A DNA stretch of 64,000 bases from Stenotrophomonas bentonitica (GCF_002887735.1 NZ_PKQP01000006.1:62001-126000), one strand, 5' to 3'. Shown: positions 1-16,489, counted from the first letter of the stretch. The notes: generated from the letters alone by a model not told the origin. Program-made: numbers and translations.

Positions 1-755
1 TACATCTGCTGCACCAGCGCGCGGTGCGCCTGGATCTGCTCTGGCTTGGCGGCCAGCGATTTGGCCTCATCGGCGAAGACATTCAGGTGCACCGGCACCT
101 TCGCACCGGGGTCCAGATCGAAGCGCTGGAAGTGGCGGCCGGCGAACAGCGGCGAGTCGACCAGGTGGTCGTAGCTGATCGGCTTGAACACCACCGTGTC
201 ACCCTCGCGGCGCTCGGTATCCAGCGCGGTGGCGTACGACCAGCCCGGCGGCAGCGTGACGGTGGCCTGCGCCTGGATGTTGCGGGTGATCACCCCGGCC
301 GGGTACAGCGAATTGGCATTCCACTGCAGGTTGAGCATGTCCGGGGTCATCACCACGCGCCCCTGGGCGCCCTGCGAAGAGAGGAACTTGAACTCGGCCA
401 CCACTTCGCTGGCGCCCTGCGGCACCTGCACGGTGAAGGCATAGACGTCGTACGGATCGCGCGTCCACTGCAGCGGCGTGCCGTTGGCGGTGACGACCAG
501 GCCGGCGAGCTTGTCGATCGGGCCACTCGGTGAATGTGCCCCGGGCAACCACTGCGGGTACAGCAGGGTCAGTGGGCCGGGTCTGGCCGGCACCGTGGCC
601 TTGACCTTGAAGATCCGTCGGCCGATGTCACGTGCGTCCACGTCGATGCGCAGCAGGCCGGGGAAGGCCACATCCTGCGGCGGCGGTGTCTGCGCCTGTA
701 CGCCGGTGGCGGACACGGCCAGCAACACGGACAGGGCAATGGCACGCATCTTCAT
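1..755 (-). CDS. M61-family peptidase, 3' end outside window
   Basis: N-terminal 251 residues of a secreted protein that continues past the left edge. It opens with a signal peptide (hydrophobic stretch about residues 5-20, cleavage near VQA-QTP) followed by a beta-rich domain typical of the N-terminus of M61 (glycyl aminopeptidase-like) metallopeptidases, with motifs such as LYPQWLPGAHSPSGP and the later YDHLVDSPLFAG. In this family the HEXXH zinc site and a PDZ domain lie downstream, so neither can be checked here. The start at 755 is chosen because GGAG lies 8 nt upstream; a second ATG two codons in is possible. Family assignment is fairly secure, substrate unknown. Confidence 0.8.
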   Translation of the reverse strand, partial: MKMRAIALSVLLAVSATGVQAQTPPPQDVAFPGLLRIDVDARDIGRRIFKVKATVPARPGPLTLLYPQWLPGAHSPSGPIDKLAGLVVTANGTPLQWTRDPYDVYAFTVQVPQGASEVVAEFKFLSSQGAQGRVVMTPDMLNLQWNANSLYPAGVITRNIQAQATVTLPPGWSYATALDTERREGDTVVFKPISYDHLVDSPLFAGRHFQRFDLDPGAKVPVHLNVFADEAKSLAAKPEQIQAHRALVQQM

Positions 756-911
756 CAGGCAGGCTCCAGCGGGGGAAGCCTCGATCCTAGCCCTGCGTTA
801 CCGCCCTGCCCCATGGCCAAAGGTCATGCGTCGCGTTGCGGCCATGATTGGCACAGCCGAGTGCGGTGACGTTCTGTCTGCCGGATGGGATCCGGGCCAA
901 CCGAGGTGTGC

Positions 912-960
912 TGCCGGCCAGCGGCCGGCACTACCGGGGCAGCGCCACGGCATGCGTGGC
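912..960. repeat. REP-like palindrome plus small hairpin
   Basis: A GCCGGCCAGCGGCCGGC palindrome ending in CACTACC (reverse of the GTAGTG foot) lies at 912-935, followed at 944-960 by a second hairpin with GCCACG/CGTGGC arms. They sit just downstream of ispH and may act as its transcript end, though no T-run follows. Confidence 0.75.
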
Positions 961-974
961 GTCGCGATGCCTGG

Positions 975-1925
975 TCAGTCGACCAGTCGCAGGCGCAGTT
1001 CCTTCGGCAGCGCGAACACCATCGATTCCGGCTCACCGTCCAGTTCGCCGACGCCGGTGGCACCGAGTTCCTTCAGCCGCGCGATCACGCCATCCACCAG
1101 CACCTGCGGGGCCGAGGCACCGGCGGTCAGGCCGATGTGCTTCTTGCCGGCGACCCACGCCGGATCGATCTCGTCGGCACCGTCGATCAGGTAGGACTCC
1201 ACGCCATCACGGCGCGCCAGTTCACTCAGGCGGTTGGAGTTGGAGCTGTTCGGCGAGCCGACCACCAGCACCAGGTCGCAACGCTTGGCCAGGTCGCGCA
1301 CGGCGTCCTGGCGGTTCTGCGTGGCGTAGCAGATGTCGTCGTTCTTCGGGCCCTGCATCGCCGGGAAGCGGGTGCGCAGGGCGTCGATGATGCTGCGCGT
1401 GTCATCCACCGACAGCGTGGTCTGGGTGGTGTAGGCGAAGTTCTCCGGCTGGTCGATGACCAGCGTGGCGACGTCCTCCACGTCTTCCACCAGGTAGATC
1501 TGGCCGGTGCCGCGCTCGCGGCTCCACTGCCCCATCGTGCCTTCCACTTCCGGGTGCCCGGCGTGGCCGATCAGCACCACGTCGCGGCCGGCGCGACAGT
1601 GGCGGGCCACTTCCAGGTGCACCTTGGTGACCAGCGGGCAGGTCGCGTCGAACACCTTCAGGCCACGTCGGTCGGCTTCCTGGCGCACGGCCTGGGAAAC
1701 GCCGTGGGCACTGAAGATCACCGTGTTGTCGTCCGGCACTTCGTCGAGCTCCTCGACGAAAATTGCACCGCGGGCCTTGAGGTCATCGACTACGAACCGG
1801 TTGTGCACGACCTCGTGGCGCACGTAGATCGGCGCACCCAGGGTCTCGATCGCGCGCTTGACGATCTCGATCGCACGATCGACACCGGCACAGAAACCAC
1901 GCGGATTGGCGAGCAACACATCCAT
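975..1925 (-). CDS. ispH: 4-hydroxy-3-methylbut-2-enyl diphosphate reductase
   Basis: Last enzyme of the MEP isoprenoid pathway, reducing HMBPP to IPP and DMAPP with a [4Fe-4S] cluster. All three cluster cysteines are present: Cys12 (NPRGFCAG), Cys96 (FDATCPLV) and Cys199 ([10 protein letters not shown]). Conserved histidines appear in HEVVHN (37-42), FSAHGVS and [10 protein letters not shown] (121-130). At 316 residues the length is normal. It lies 53 bp after lspA on the same strand and is probably the last gene of the ribF-ileS-lspA-ispH unit. Confidence 0.98.
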   Translation of the reverse strand: MDVLLANPRGFCAGVDRAIEIVKRAIETLGAPIYVRHEVVHNRFVVDDLKARGAIFVEELDEVPDDNTVIFSAHGVSQAVRQEADRRGLKVFDATCPLVTKVHLEVARHCRAGRDVVLIGHAGHPEVEGTMGQWSRERGTGQIYLVEDVEDVATLVIDQPENFAYTTQTTLSVDDTRSIIDALRTRFPAMQGPKNDDICYATQNRQDAVRDLAKRCDLVLVVGSPNSSNSNRLSELARRDGVESYLIDGADEIDPAWVAGKKHIGLTAGASAPQVLVDGVIARLKELGATGVGELDGEPESMVFALPKELRLRLVD

Positions 1926-1978
1926 CGGTCAGATACTCCGGCCGGCGTGAGCCGGGTTGTTACGGATACAGGAGGGAA

Positions 1979-2484
1979 TTATCCCGCTTTTTTGGCAGCC
2001 TTGCCGTCGAACAGGCCGAACAGGGCGATACCCACCGCGCCGACCACGATCGCCGAGTCGGCGATGTTGAACGAGGGCCAGTAATGGTCCCCGATATGCC
2101 ACTGGATGAAATCGACCACGTGACCGTGCATGAGGCGGTCGATCACGTTACCGATCGCCCCGCCGATCACCAGCGCGTAAGGCACGGCGCTGCGCCAGGC
2201 GCCGCGAGGGGTGCCCCACATCCAGTAGGCCATCAGGCCGCTGATGCCCACTGCCAGTGCGGTGAAGAACCACAGCTGCCAGCCACCGGCATCGCTCAGG
2301 AAGCTGAATGCCGCACCGGTGTTATAGGTGCGGAACCAGTTCCAGAAGCCCTCGATGACCACCACCGGCTCGTACTCGGGCAGGCTGGACAGCACCCAGG
2401 CCTTGCTCCACTGGTCGGCGATGATGATCGCCGCCGAGAGCAGCAGCCAGATCAGCGCGTTCGGACGCGGACGGGCGGCGGCCA

Positions 2485-2485
<1 letters not shown>
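1979..2485 (-). CDS. lspA: lipoprotein signal peptidase II
   Basis: Inner-membrane aspartyl protease of 168 residues that removes signal peptides from diacylglyceryl-prolipoproteins. Four hydrophobic segments are visible. Family motifs present are NTGAAFSF, the first catalytic Asp in IGNVIDR and the second in FNIADSAI. The open frame extends further upstream, but the start at 2485 matches family length and its ATG shares one base with the ileS stop (TGATG), which indicates translational coupling. Confidence 0.97.
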
Positions 2486-5312
<2,827 letters not shown>

Positions 5313-5316
<4 letters not shown>

Positions 5317-6260
5317 GCAGTGGCTCGCAATCTGTGTTCGGAAAGGATGTGACGGGCCTGTTCGGCGTCACGGTGCATCTGGTCGGTCAACGCGGCCAGA
5401 TCGTGGAACTTTTCTTCGTCGCGCAACTTGGCGACGAATTCGACATCGATGTGGCGACCGTACAGGTCGCCCTGGAAATCAAACAGGTGCGCCTCCAGCA
5501 GCGGCTCCACGCCCTCCACGGTGGGACGCGTCCCGAAGCTGGAGACCGAGGGCCACGGCTGGTCGAACACGCCGTGGACCCAGGTGGCATAGATCCCAGA
5601 CAGCGCCGGCGTCTTCGGGAAGCGCAGGTTGGCGGTCGGGAACCCCAGCGTACGGCCCAACTGGCGGCCGCGCACTACCCTGCCCCCAATCGTGTACGGC
5701 CTGCCCAGCAGATCGCCGGCGTGGCTGAAATCACCGGCGCGCAGCAACTGGCGGATGCGGGTGCTGGAGATGCGCTCACCGTGCAGATCCACCGGCTCGA
5801 TCTCGTCGGCACTGAAGCCACGCTCGCGGCCCATCGCCTGCAGCAGGGCCAGATCGCCGCGGCGGCGGTTGCCGAAGCAGAACTCCGGCCCGATCCACAC
5901 CTCGCGCGCGCTCAGCCGGTGGACCAGCAGCTGCTCGACGAACGCCTCGGCCTGCATCGCGGCCATGCGCGCATCGAAGCGCAGCAGGCCGATCGCGTCC
6001 ACGCCGAGCTCGCGCAGCATCGCGACCTTGTCGCGGGCCAGGGTCAACCGCGGCGGCGGCTCGCCCTGGGCGAAGTACTCGCGCGGCAGCGGCTCGAAGG
6101 CCACTGCCACGGCGGCCACGCCCAGTGCGCGCGCGCGCGAAACGGCGTGGCGCACCAACGCACGATGACCCAGGTGCAGGCCGTCGAATGCGCCGATGCA
6201 GACCACGCTTCCGTGCGGGAACAACTGCCCGCCTTCGACGCTTCTAAACAGCCTGCTCAT
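5313..6260 (-). CDS. ribF: bifunctional riboflavin kinase / FAD synthetase
   Basis: Makes FMN and FAD from riboflavin. The N-terminal half is the adenylyltransferase, with [14 protein letters not shown] near residue 23 carrying the nucleotidyl-transfer HxGH motif; the C-terminal half is the flavokinase, starting around [11 protein letters not shown] with the signature LGFPTANL. The 315-residue length is usual. First gene of the ribF-ileS-lspA-ispH order common in proteobacteria; its stop overlaps the ileS start. Confidence 0.97.
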
Positions 6261-6312
6261 CTACGTGGAATGCGGCCCACCAGGGCCGATGCTTTGCAAG
6301 AGATAGCCATGA

Positions 6313-6339
6313 AGTATAGCCGGGCTGCCCCCGGATCAA
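6313..6339 (-). promoter_or_regulatory. candidate promoter for ribF operon
   Basis: On the minus strand TTGATC (6339-6334) and TATACT (6318-6313) are separated by 15 bp. The -10 is good and the spacing short. It lies about 55 bp upstream of the ribF start, overlapping the end of murJ. Tentative. Confidence 0.35.
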
Positions 6340-7955
6340 TGCTCCCGCAGGTGGCGCGGGCGGAAGCCCATCGCGATCAGGGCCACCAGGTAGGTCAGGC
6401 CACCGCCGCCGACCAGCAGCGCGAGGTTGCCGATCCGGTGCCATTTGTCCATGCCGGTGAAGTCCGCCATCCCGTAACGCAGGGCCAGCAGCACCGCCAC
6501 CATGGCCACGCAGGCCAGCCCCAGCTTGGTGACATAGCCGCCCCAGCCCGGCTTGGGCTGATACACATCGGTCTTGCCCAGCCAGTACCAGAGCAGGCCC
6601 AGGTTCAGATAACTGGACAGCGCGCTGGCAATGCCCAGCGCCAGGTGCAGGCCTGGCTGCTTGCCCAGCGCGACCCACACGCCCTGCGCCTTGAGCGCGT
6701 CGGGCACCATCACTTGGTACAGCACGGCCAGCAGAATGAAGTTGAACACCATGTTGGCCACCAGCGCGGCCACGCCGGCGCGGACCGGGGTACGGGTGTC
6801 CTGGCGGGCGTAGAAGGCCGGCAGGACCACCTTGAGCAGCGCGAACGCCGGCAGCGCGAAGCTCAGGCCGTACACCGACAGCGCGGTCATCCGGGTATCG
6901 AAGGCGGTGAAACGCCCGTACTGGAAGACCGTGGCGATCAGCGGCTCGGCCAGCAGCAGCAGGCCCAGCATGGCCGGAACGGCGATCAGCAGGGTCGTGC
7001 GCAGGCCCCAGTCCAGCGCACTGGAGAAGCCGGCCTTGTCGGTGCTCACATGGTGGCGGGCCAGCGCCGGCAGGATCACCGTGCCCAGCGCCACCCCGAA
7101 CACGCCCAGCGGCAGCTCCAGGAAGCGGTCGGCCAGCGACAGCCAGGACTGCGAGCCGTCGGTCAGCTTGGCGGCGATCACGGTATCGAGCAGCAGGTTG
7201 ATCTGCGCGATCGAAGAACCGAACAGGGTCGGCACCATCAGGGTCAGCACCTTGCGCACGCCCGGATGCCGCCAGCCCCAACGCGGCAGGGTCAGCAGGT
7301 TGATCCCTTTCAGCGAGGGCAGCTGGAACAGCAGCTGCAGCAGCCCGGCCGCCAGCACCGCCCAGCCCAGCGCCAGGATCTGCTTCTCCGGCGTACCACC
7401 CAGCCGCGGGGCCAGCCACAGCGCACCGGCGATCATGCACAGGTTGAGGATGACCGGGGTCAGCGCCGGCATCGCGAACTTCTGGAAACTGTTGAGCGCC
7501 CCGCCCGCCAGGGCGGTCAGCGAGACGAACAGCAGGAACGGGAAGGTCAGCCGGAACAGGTCCACCAGCAGGCCATGCTTGGCCGGGTCGGTATCCACCC
7601 CGCTGGAGAACAGGGTCGCCAGCTGGGGCGCGAAGATCAGCGCCAGCGCGGTGACCAGCAGCAGGACCCCGCCCAAGGTGCCGGCCACCCGCGACATCAG
7701 CTCGCGCAGTTCGGCGTGCGAGCGGGTTTCCTTCACTTCCGTGAACACCGGGACGAAGGCGGTGGCGAACGAGCCCTCGGCGAACAGGCGGCGCAGGAAA
7801 TTGGGCACCCGGAAGGCGACCCAGAAGGCGTCGGTCACCGCATTGGTGCCGAACGTGGTGGTGATGACCAGGTCGCGAACCAGCCCCAACACCCGCGAAA
7901 TCATGGTCATGCTGCTGAAAGACAGCAGGCCCCGCAACATCCTTGGTGAACTCAC
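6336..7955 (-). CDS. murJ: lipid II flippase MurJ
   Basis: Polytopic inner-membrane protein (539 residues, about 14 hydrophobic segments) of the MVF/MurJ group that flips lipid II for peptidoglycan synthesis. The N-terminus carries the family signature SMTMISRVLGLVRD followed by AFWVAFRVPNFLRRLFAEG, with the arginines known to be needed in the central cavity. The start is read as GTG at 7955, preceded by GAGGGA at proper spacing; an ATG five codons downstream has no suitable ribosome site. It diverges from rpsT, as in many gammaproteobacteria. Confidence 0.96.
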   Translation of the reverse strand: MSSPRMLRGLLSFSSMTMISRVLGLVRDLVITTTFGTNAVTDAFWVAFRVPNFLRRLFAEGSFATAFVPVFTEVKETRSHAELRELMSRVAGTLGGVLLLVTALALIFAPQLATLFSSGVDTDPAKHGLLVDLFRLTFPFLLFVSLTALAGGALNSFQKFAMPALTPVILNLCMIAGALWLAPRLGGTPEKQILALGWAVLAAGLLQLLFQLPSLKGINLLTLPRWGWRHPGVRKVLTLMVPTLFGSSIAQINLLLDTVIAAKLTDGSQSWLSLADRFLELPLGVFGVALGTVILPALARHHVSTDKAGFSSALDWGLRTTLLIAVPAMLGLLLLAEPLIATVFQYGRFTAFDTRMTALSVYGLSFALPAFALLKVVLPAFYARQDTRTPVRAGVAALVANMVFNFILLAVLYQVMVPDALKAQGVWVALGKQPGLHLALGIASALSSYLNLGLLWYWLGKTDVYQPKPGWGGYVTKLGLACVAMVAVLLALRYGMADFTGMDKWHRIGNLALLVGGGGLTYLVALIAMGFRPRHLREH

Positions 7956-7979
7956 CCGTGTTCCCTCTTGACAATTGAC

Positions 7980-8008
7980 TTGACGTACATTTTTCGAGCC
8001 ATCATACT
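7980..8008 (+). promoter_or_regulatory. rpsT promoter, overlapping a possible murJ -10
   Basis: TTGACG (7980-7985), a 17-bp spacer and CATACT (8003-8008) form a sigma-70-like promoter about 40 bp ahead of rpsT. Two further TTGAC words (7968 and 7975) lie just upstream. On the opposite strand TATGAT (8006-8001) shares bases with this -10 and could serve murJ, though no clear -35 is seen for it. Confidence 0.5.
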
Positions 8009-8056
8009 TTCCAGCTTGCTGTTCCCATTACACCGATTTTTCAGGAAACCACCACT

Positions 8057-8326
8057 GTGGCCAATATCAAGTCCGCCAAGAAGCGCGCCAAGCAGACCGT
8101 CGTGCGCAACGCGCGCAATACGGCTCAGCGTTCGATGCTGCGCACCGCTGTCAAGAAGGTGATCAAGGCTCTGGATGCCAATGACGCCGCCGGCGCCGAG
8201 GCAGCCTTCGCTGTTGCCCAGCCGATCCTCGACCGTTTCAGCTCGCGTGGTCTGATCCACAAGAACAAGGCTGCTCGCCACAAGAGCCGCCTGACCGCGC
8301 GCATCAAGGCCATCAAGGCCGCCTGA
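8057..8326 (+). CDS. rpsT: 30S ribosomal protein S20
   Basis: Small basic 16S rRNA-binding protein of 89 residues beginning [13 protein letters not shown], with the typical three-helix Ala/Lys/Arg-rich composition and the end [10 protein letters not shown]. The start is GTG at 8057, with AGGA about 10 nt upstream. Non-ATG starts are known for rpsT in enterobacteria (UUG in E. coli), where initiation efficiency is part of autoregulation; the weak start here may serve the same end, which is inference. Confidence 0.98.
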   Translation: MANIKSAKKRAKQTVVRNARNTAQRSMLRTAVKKVIKALDANDAAGAEAAFAVAQPILDRFSSRGLIHKNKAARHKSRLTARIKAIKAA

Positions 8327-8344
8327 TACGGCGCTGCGGGTGTC

Positions 8345-8367
8345 GTAGAGCCACGCCACGCGTGGCT
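8345..8367. repeat. GTAG-footed palindrome
   Basis: GTAG followed by AGCCACGC / GCGTGGCT arms with a 3-nt loop, immediately downstream of rpsT. This is a sequence variant of the REP-like hairpins elsewhere in the window (GCCACGC stem instead of GCCGGCC). Confidence 0.7.
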
Positions 8368-8385
8368 TCGATCCAGCCGCAGAGA

Positions 8386-8412
8386 AAAGCCCGGCCCCGG
8401 CCGGGTTTTTTG
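8386..8412 (+). terminator. rpsT terminator
   Basis: CCCGGC / GCCGGG stem (8390-8395 with 8400-8405) followed by six T residues, about 60 bp past the rpsT stop. Confidence 0.85.
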
Positions 8413-8464
8413 TTGCCTGCGATCTGCGACGTCCAGCCCGGCTGGCGGCGACGGCGGCACCACA

Positions 8465-8490
8465 GAAAAACCCGGCCGGAGCCGGGTTTC
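8465..8490 (-). terminator. obgE terminator
   Basis: Stem AACCCGGC / GCCGGGTT with loop CGGA; on the minus strand it is followed by a T-run. It lies 20 bp past the obgE stop. Confidence 0.85.
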
Positions 8491-8510
8491 TCAGGGGCGC
8501 GCGGGTGCGC

Positions 8511-10018
<1,508 letters not shown>

Positions 10019-10033
10019 GACTGCTTCTCCTTA

Positions 10034-10351
10034 TTACTTGCTGCCACCGGCAATGCCGGTGATCTCGATTTCGGTGTAGTACTGACGGTGACCCTGGCGC
10101 TTCATGTGGTGCTTACGGCGACGGAACTTGATGATCCGGACCTTGTCGGCACGACCCTGGGACACGACCTTGGCGGTGACCGAAGCGCCGCTCAGCGCGT
10201 CGCCCAGCTTGATGCCATCGCTGTCGCCCAGCATCAGGATGTTGTCGAACTTGATCTCGTTGCCGACTTCGACTTCGAGCTTTTCAACGCGGAGCGTTTC
10301 GCCCTGCGCCACGCGGTATTGCTTACCGCCGGTTACCAGTACTGCGTACAT
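10034..10351 (-). CDS. rplU: 50S ribosomal protein L21
   Basis: 105-residue 23S rRNA-binding protein beginning [14 protein letters not shown], with the family end signature [17 protein letters not shown] clear AGAGGAAG ribosome site precedes the ATG. First gene of the rplU-rpmA pair, with obgE next on the same strand beyond a terminator, the usual arrangement. Confidence 0.98.
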   Translation of the reverse strand: MYAVLVTGGKQYRVAQGETLRVEKLEVEVGNEIKFDNILMLGDSDGIKLGDALSGASVTAKVVSQGRADKVRIIKFRRRKHHMKRQGHRQYYTEIEITGIAGGSK

Positions 10352-10417
10352 GACCAGACTTCCTCTGTAGTTATTGTGGTCTATGGACTGCCGCCATCGA
10401 GGGCGGACAGAAGCGGA

Positions 10418-10447
10418 ATTTTAATGACTTCAACCACTTCGGGTCAA
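10418..10447 (-). promoter_or_regulatory. rplU promoter
   Basis: Minus-strand TTGACC (10447-10442), 18-bp spacer, TAAAAT (10423-10418): each hexamer matches the sigma-70 consensus at five of six bases. Predicted transcripts would have a leader of about 60 nt. The rest of the gap to uvrA (10448-10646) shows only a short inverted repeat GTCTCA/TGAGAC at 10507-10523 and no recognisable LexA box. Confidence 0.7.
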
Positions 10448-10646
10448 CCCACCCCCTGCTCTGACCCGGATTTGGCTGAATACGGTTCAGGAAACCGGCT
10501 GGCGGGGTCTCAGGGAATGAGACATGGGGGTGGCAAAGTCCGCGATTGCCCCCAAATCCCAAGCTCGGTAGGCTGACCGATTGCCGTTTCCGATTGCCCC
10601 ACCCGCTTGCCGGCTCGCTGAGCCGAAGCCCCACAACGGATCCCCC

Positions 10647-13618
<2,972 letters not shown>

Positions 13619-13622
<4 letters not shown>

Positions 13623-14026
13623 GCAACGAGCACAAGATCCTCGCCCGCGTGCCGATCAGCGTCCGCTGGCGCGACATGGACAGCATGGGCCACGTGAACA
13701 ACGCCAAATACATCTCCTACCTGGAAGAAGCGCGTGTGCGCTGGATGCTGGGGGTGGAGGGCGTTTCGATGACCGACCGCATCGCACCGGTAGTGGCGGC
13801 GACCAACGTCAACTACCGCCTGCCGATCGTGTGGCCCAACGACATCGTGGTGGAGCTGTTCGTCGAGCGCCTCGGCAACAGCAGCGTGACCATCGGCCAC
13901 CGCATCGTGGACGAGAAGAACGACAGCACGCTGTATTCGGACGGCAACGTGGTGGTGGTCTGGATGGACACGCAGACCGGCAAGAGCGCGCCGTTGCCCG
14001 AGGCGATCCGCACCGCGTCGAGCTGA
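13619..14026 (+). CDS. acyl-CoA thioesterase, 4HBT hotdog fold
   Basis: 135-residue single hotdog-fold protein. The N-terminal [24 protein letters not shown] carries the 4-hydroxybenzoyl-CoA thioesterase-type catalytic Asp followed by GHVNN, as in the YbgC/FadM-like group. It should hydrolyse an acyl-CoA in the cytoplasm; substrate not deducible. Its ATG overlaps the uvrA stop, so it is translated from the uvrA message, without an obvious functional link. Confidence 0.88.
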
Positions 14027-14074
14027 TGGGTTCCGCCGCGTCAAGCTGACAGGTTTCGCCGCGCCGAACTGAAA

Positions 14075-14103
14075 GGTAGTGCCGGCCATCGGCCGGCACT
14101 ACC
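14075..14103. repeat. REP-like palindrome
   Basis: Perfect palindrome: GGTAGTGCCGGCC, loop ATC, GGCCGGCACTACC. It sits between convergent genes. Confidence 0.85.
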
Positions 14104-14123
14104 GTTCTACGCCCCATGAAGGT

Positions 14124-14573
14124 TTACGGTACCGCGCTGCGCACCTGCAACGTTCCATCCACCTTGCGCCCGTCTTCCAGGCTCAGCCGCAACGGCAGCT
14201 GCGCCCCCGCTTTCAGCGCCACCTCCGGCTGCATCAACATCAGGTGCAGGCCACCGGGTTTCAGCTCGACCGTCGCGCCCGCCGCGATGGGCAGGCGCTC
14301 CACCGCGCGCATGCGGCTGACCCCGTCCACCAGCGTGGTTTCGTGCAGCGACACATCGCCGAACGCTTTGCTGCCGGCAGCGACCACCACCACCGGGGCG
14401 CGACAGTCATTGTGGATCTGGCCGTAGCCGGCCGCCATCGGCATCGCGCCCGGAGGCAGGCGAAGCCAACCATCGCGCAGCGACACGCAGGCGGGCTCCC
14501 CCGCCATGGCCACCGCCGATGCTGCGAACGCACACACCCCCAACAATACGCACACGAATGGTTTGGTTATCAT
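14124..14573 (-). CDS. periplasmic copper chaperone PCu(A)C
   Basis: 149-residue secreted protein (signal peptide about 1-25, cleavage near AMA-GEP). It contains the full copper-binding signature of the PCu(A)C family, H-x10-M-x21-H-x-M, starting at HETTLVDGVSRM and ending GGLHLMLM, with exact spacing. Such proteins hand Cu(I) to the CuA site of cytochrome c oxidase or to other copper enzymes. No Sco or oxidase gene is adjacent. AGGGAA lies about 10 nt upstream of the start at 14573. Confidence 0.92.
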   Translation of the reverse strand: MITKPFVCVLLGVCAFAASAVAMAGEPACVSLRDGWLRLPPGAMPMAAGYGQIHNDCRAPVVVVAAGSKAFGDVSLHETTLVDGVSRMRAVERLPIAAGATVELKPGGLHLMLMQPEVALKAGAQLPLRLSLEDGRKVDGTLQVRSAVP

Positions 14574-14607
14574 CGGCTTCGTTCCCTGTCCGCAACGAGA
14601 CTGCAGC

Positions 14608-15387
14608 ATGACGACGCTCATCGAGGTGATCAACCATGGCCCCATCCGCGAACTGCGGCTGGCGCGTCCCCCGGTCAATGCGTTGGACACCGAGCTGTGC
14701 CGGCACCTGATCCAGGCGATCAACCAGGCCATGGCCGATGACGTGCACGGCATCGTGCTCTCGGGCAGCGAGCGCATCTTCAGCGCTGGCATGGACGTGC
14801 CGCACCTGCTCAGCCACGGCGAGGACAAGCACAAGCTGCTGGACAGCTGGCAGGCCTTCTTCGGCGCAGTGCGCACGCTGGCCGAATGCCGCGTACCGGT
14901 AGTGGCCGCCCTGACCGGGCACGCCCCGGCCGGTGGCTGCGTGCTCGCCCTGTGCTGCGACTACCGGATCATCGCGCGCAGCCCCGATGCCGCCCATCCC
15001 ACCGTGATCGGCCTGAACGAGGTCCAGGTCGGGCTGGTTGCGCCGGAAGGGATCCAGCGCCTGATGCGCCGCGTGGTCGGGCATCACCGGGCCACCACCC
15101 TGCTGGTCGGCGGCGAGATGGTGCCGGCCGAGCGTGCGCTGGAGATCGGGCTGGTCGATGAGGTGGTCGATGCCGACCTGGTCGTGGCCCGCGCCGTGGC
15201 CTGGCTGCAGGCCCTGCTCAAGCTGCCGCGGCAGCCGATGCTGCTGACCCGCACCATCGCCCGCGCCGACCTGCACGAGGCCCTGCACGCCGATCTGATC
15301 CAGCTCGACCGCTTCGTCGAGGCCTGGTACGCCCCGGACGCCCAGCAGGCGCTGCAGGGGCTGGTGGCCAGGCTGGGCAAGGGATGA
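14608..15387 (+). CDS. enoyl-CoA hydratase/isomerase family protein
   Basis: Crotonase-fold enzyme of 259 residues. The oxyanion-hole segments FSAGMDVPHLL and HAPAGGC are present. The active-site region reads GLNEVQVGLVAPEG, with one Glu placed as in mitochondrial delta3,delta2-enoyl-CoA isomerase (ECI1-like) rather than the two-Glu pattern of hydratases, so double-bond isomerisation in unsaturated fatty-acid oxidation is plausible (inference). The start at 14608 gives the normal family N-terminus. Divergent from the copper chaperone. Confidence 0.88.
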   Translation: MTTLIEVINHGPIRELRLARPPVNALDTELCRHLIQAINQAMADDVHGIVLSGSERIFSAGMDVPHLLSHGEDKHKLLDSWQAFFGAVRTLAECRVPVVAALTGHAPAGGCVLALCCDYRIIARSPDAAHPTVIGLNEVQVGLVAPEGIQRLMRRVVGHHRATTLLVGGEMVPAERALEIGLVDEVVDADLVVARAVAWLQALLKLPRQPMLLTRTIARADLHEALHADLIQLDRFVEAWYAPDAQQALQGLVARLGKG

Positions 15388-15417
15388 CCCACCACGGCTG
15401 ACGCACCCGCGCACACC

Positions 15418-15543
15418 GGTAGTGCCGGCCGCTGGCCGGCGCTTCTCGACGCCATGTACACCGGTAGTGCCGGCCGCTGGCCGGCAACCAGGCAATGAAT
15501 GATCGAAGTGGTGCGTGGTTGCCGGCCATGGGCCGGCACTACC
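15418..15543. repeat. cluster of three REP-like hairpins
   Basis: Two direct copies of GGTAGTGCCGGCCGCTGGCCGGC (15418-15440 and 15462-15486) followed by an inverted relative ending GGCCGGCACTACC (15517-15543). They fill the gap between the crotonase and tesB. Confidence 0.85.
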
Positions 15544-15579
15544 CTATAATTTGCGTTCGCCCACCCCAGGTTGCTTCCC

Positions 15580-16488
15580 TTGTCCGCCACGCACGAACCC
15601 GTCGTTTCCGAGCTGATCGACCTGCTCTCGCTCGAACGCCTGGAAGACAATCTGTTCCGCGGCCAGAGCCGCGATATCGGCACCAAGTACGTCTTTGGCG
15701 GCCAGGTGCTGGGCCAGGCGCTGTCGGCCGCCCAGAAGACCGTCGAGAACGGCCGCCACGTGCATTCGCTGCACGCCTACTTCCTGCGCGCGGGCAACAT
15801 CGACCATCCCATCGTCTATGACGTGGACCGCACCCGCGATGGCGGCAGCTTCTCCGTGCGCCGGGTCACCGCGATCCAGCACGGCAAGGTGATCTTCTTC
15901 TGCGCGGCCTCGTTCCAGCAGGCCGAGACCGGCGCCGAGCACCAGCACAAGATGCCGGAAGTGCCGCAGCCCGAAGACATCGAGCCGAACCAGCCGCTGC
16001 CGCAGGCGGTCCTGGATCGCCTGCCGATCAAGGTGCAGCGCTGGCTCTCGCGGGGCGGCCCGTTCGAGTTCCGCCACGTGTACCCGCGCGATGAACTCAA
16101 TCCGCCCAAGCGTCCGCCGTACCACCAGGTGTGGCTGCGCCTGAACGAAACCGTTGGCGATGCCCCTGAGCTGCACCAGGCGCTGCTCGCCTACGCCTCG
16201 GATTTCCATCTGCTCGGCACCGCGACCTTCCCGCACGGCATCAGCTACTACCAGCCGCACGTGCAGATGGCCTCGCTGGACCACGCGATCTGGTTCCACC
16301 GCCCGTTCCGCGCCGACGATTGGCTGCTGTACTCGCTCGACAGCCCCAGCGCGCAGGATTCGCGCGGACTGGCGCGTGGCCAGTTCTTCACCCGCAACGG
16401 CATCCTGGTCGCCAGCACCGCGCAGGAAGGCCTGATCCGAGTGGTCGAGGACAGTGCCGCGGCCGCCGCCGTACCGGCCAAGGACTGA
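15580..16488 (+). CDS. tesB: acyl-CoA thioesterase II
   Basis: Double-hotdog thioesterase of 302 residues that hydrolyses a broad range of acyl-CoAs. Family features include FRGQSRDIGTKYVFGGQVLGQAL near the N-terminus, SLHAYFLRAGN, and the C-terminal catalytic region with Asp in ASDFHLL and Gln in STAQEGLIR. I take TTG at 15580 as start because CCAGG lies 9 nt before it; a TTG three codons upstream directly abuts that site. Confidence 0.94.
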   Translation: MSATHEPVVSELIDLLSLERLEDNLFRGQSRDIGTKYVFGGQVLGQALSAAQKTVENGRHVHSLHAYFLRAGNIDHPIVYDVDRTRDGGSFSVRRVTAIQHGKVIFFCAASFQQAETGAEHQHKMPEVPQPEDIEPNQPLPQAVLDRLPIKVQRWLSRGGPFEFRHVYPRDELNPPKRPPYHQVWLRLNETVGDAPELHQALLAYASDFHLLGTATFPHGISYYQPHVQMASLDHAIWFHRPFRADDWLLYSLDSPSAQDSRGLARGQFFTRNGILVASTAQEGLIRVVEDSAAAAAVPAKD

Positions 16489-16489
16489 C

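Noticed and set aside
10448..10646. LexA/SOS box ahead of uvrA
   Set aside because: No CTGT-N8-ACAG or Xanthomonad-type LexA palindrome found; only a short GTCTCA/TGAGAC inverted repeat.
15418..15543. CRISPR-like array from repeated GC-rich palindromes
   Set aside because: Only three copies, irregular spacing, mixed orientation, and identical elements scattered elsewhere; these are REP hairpins.
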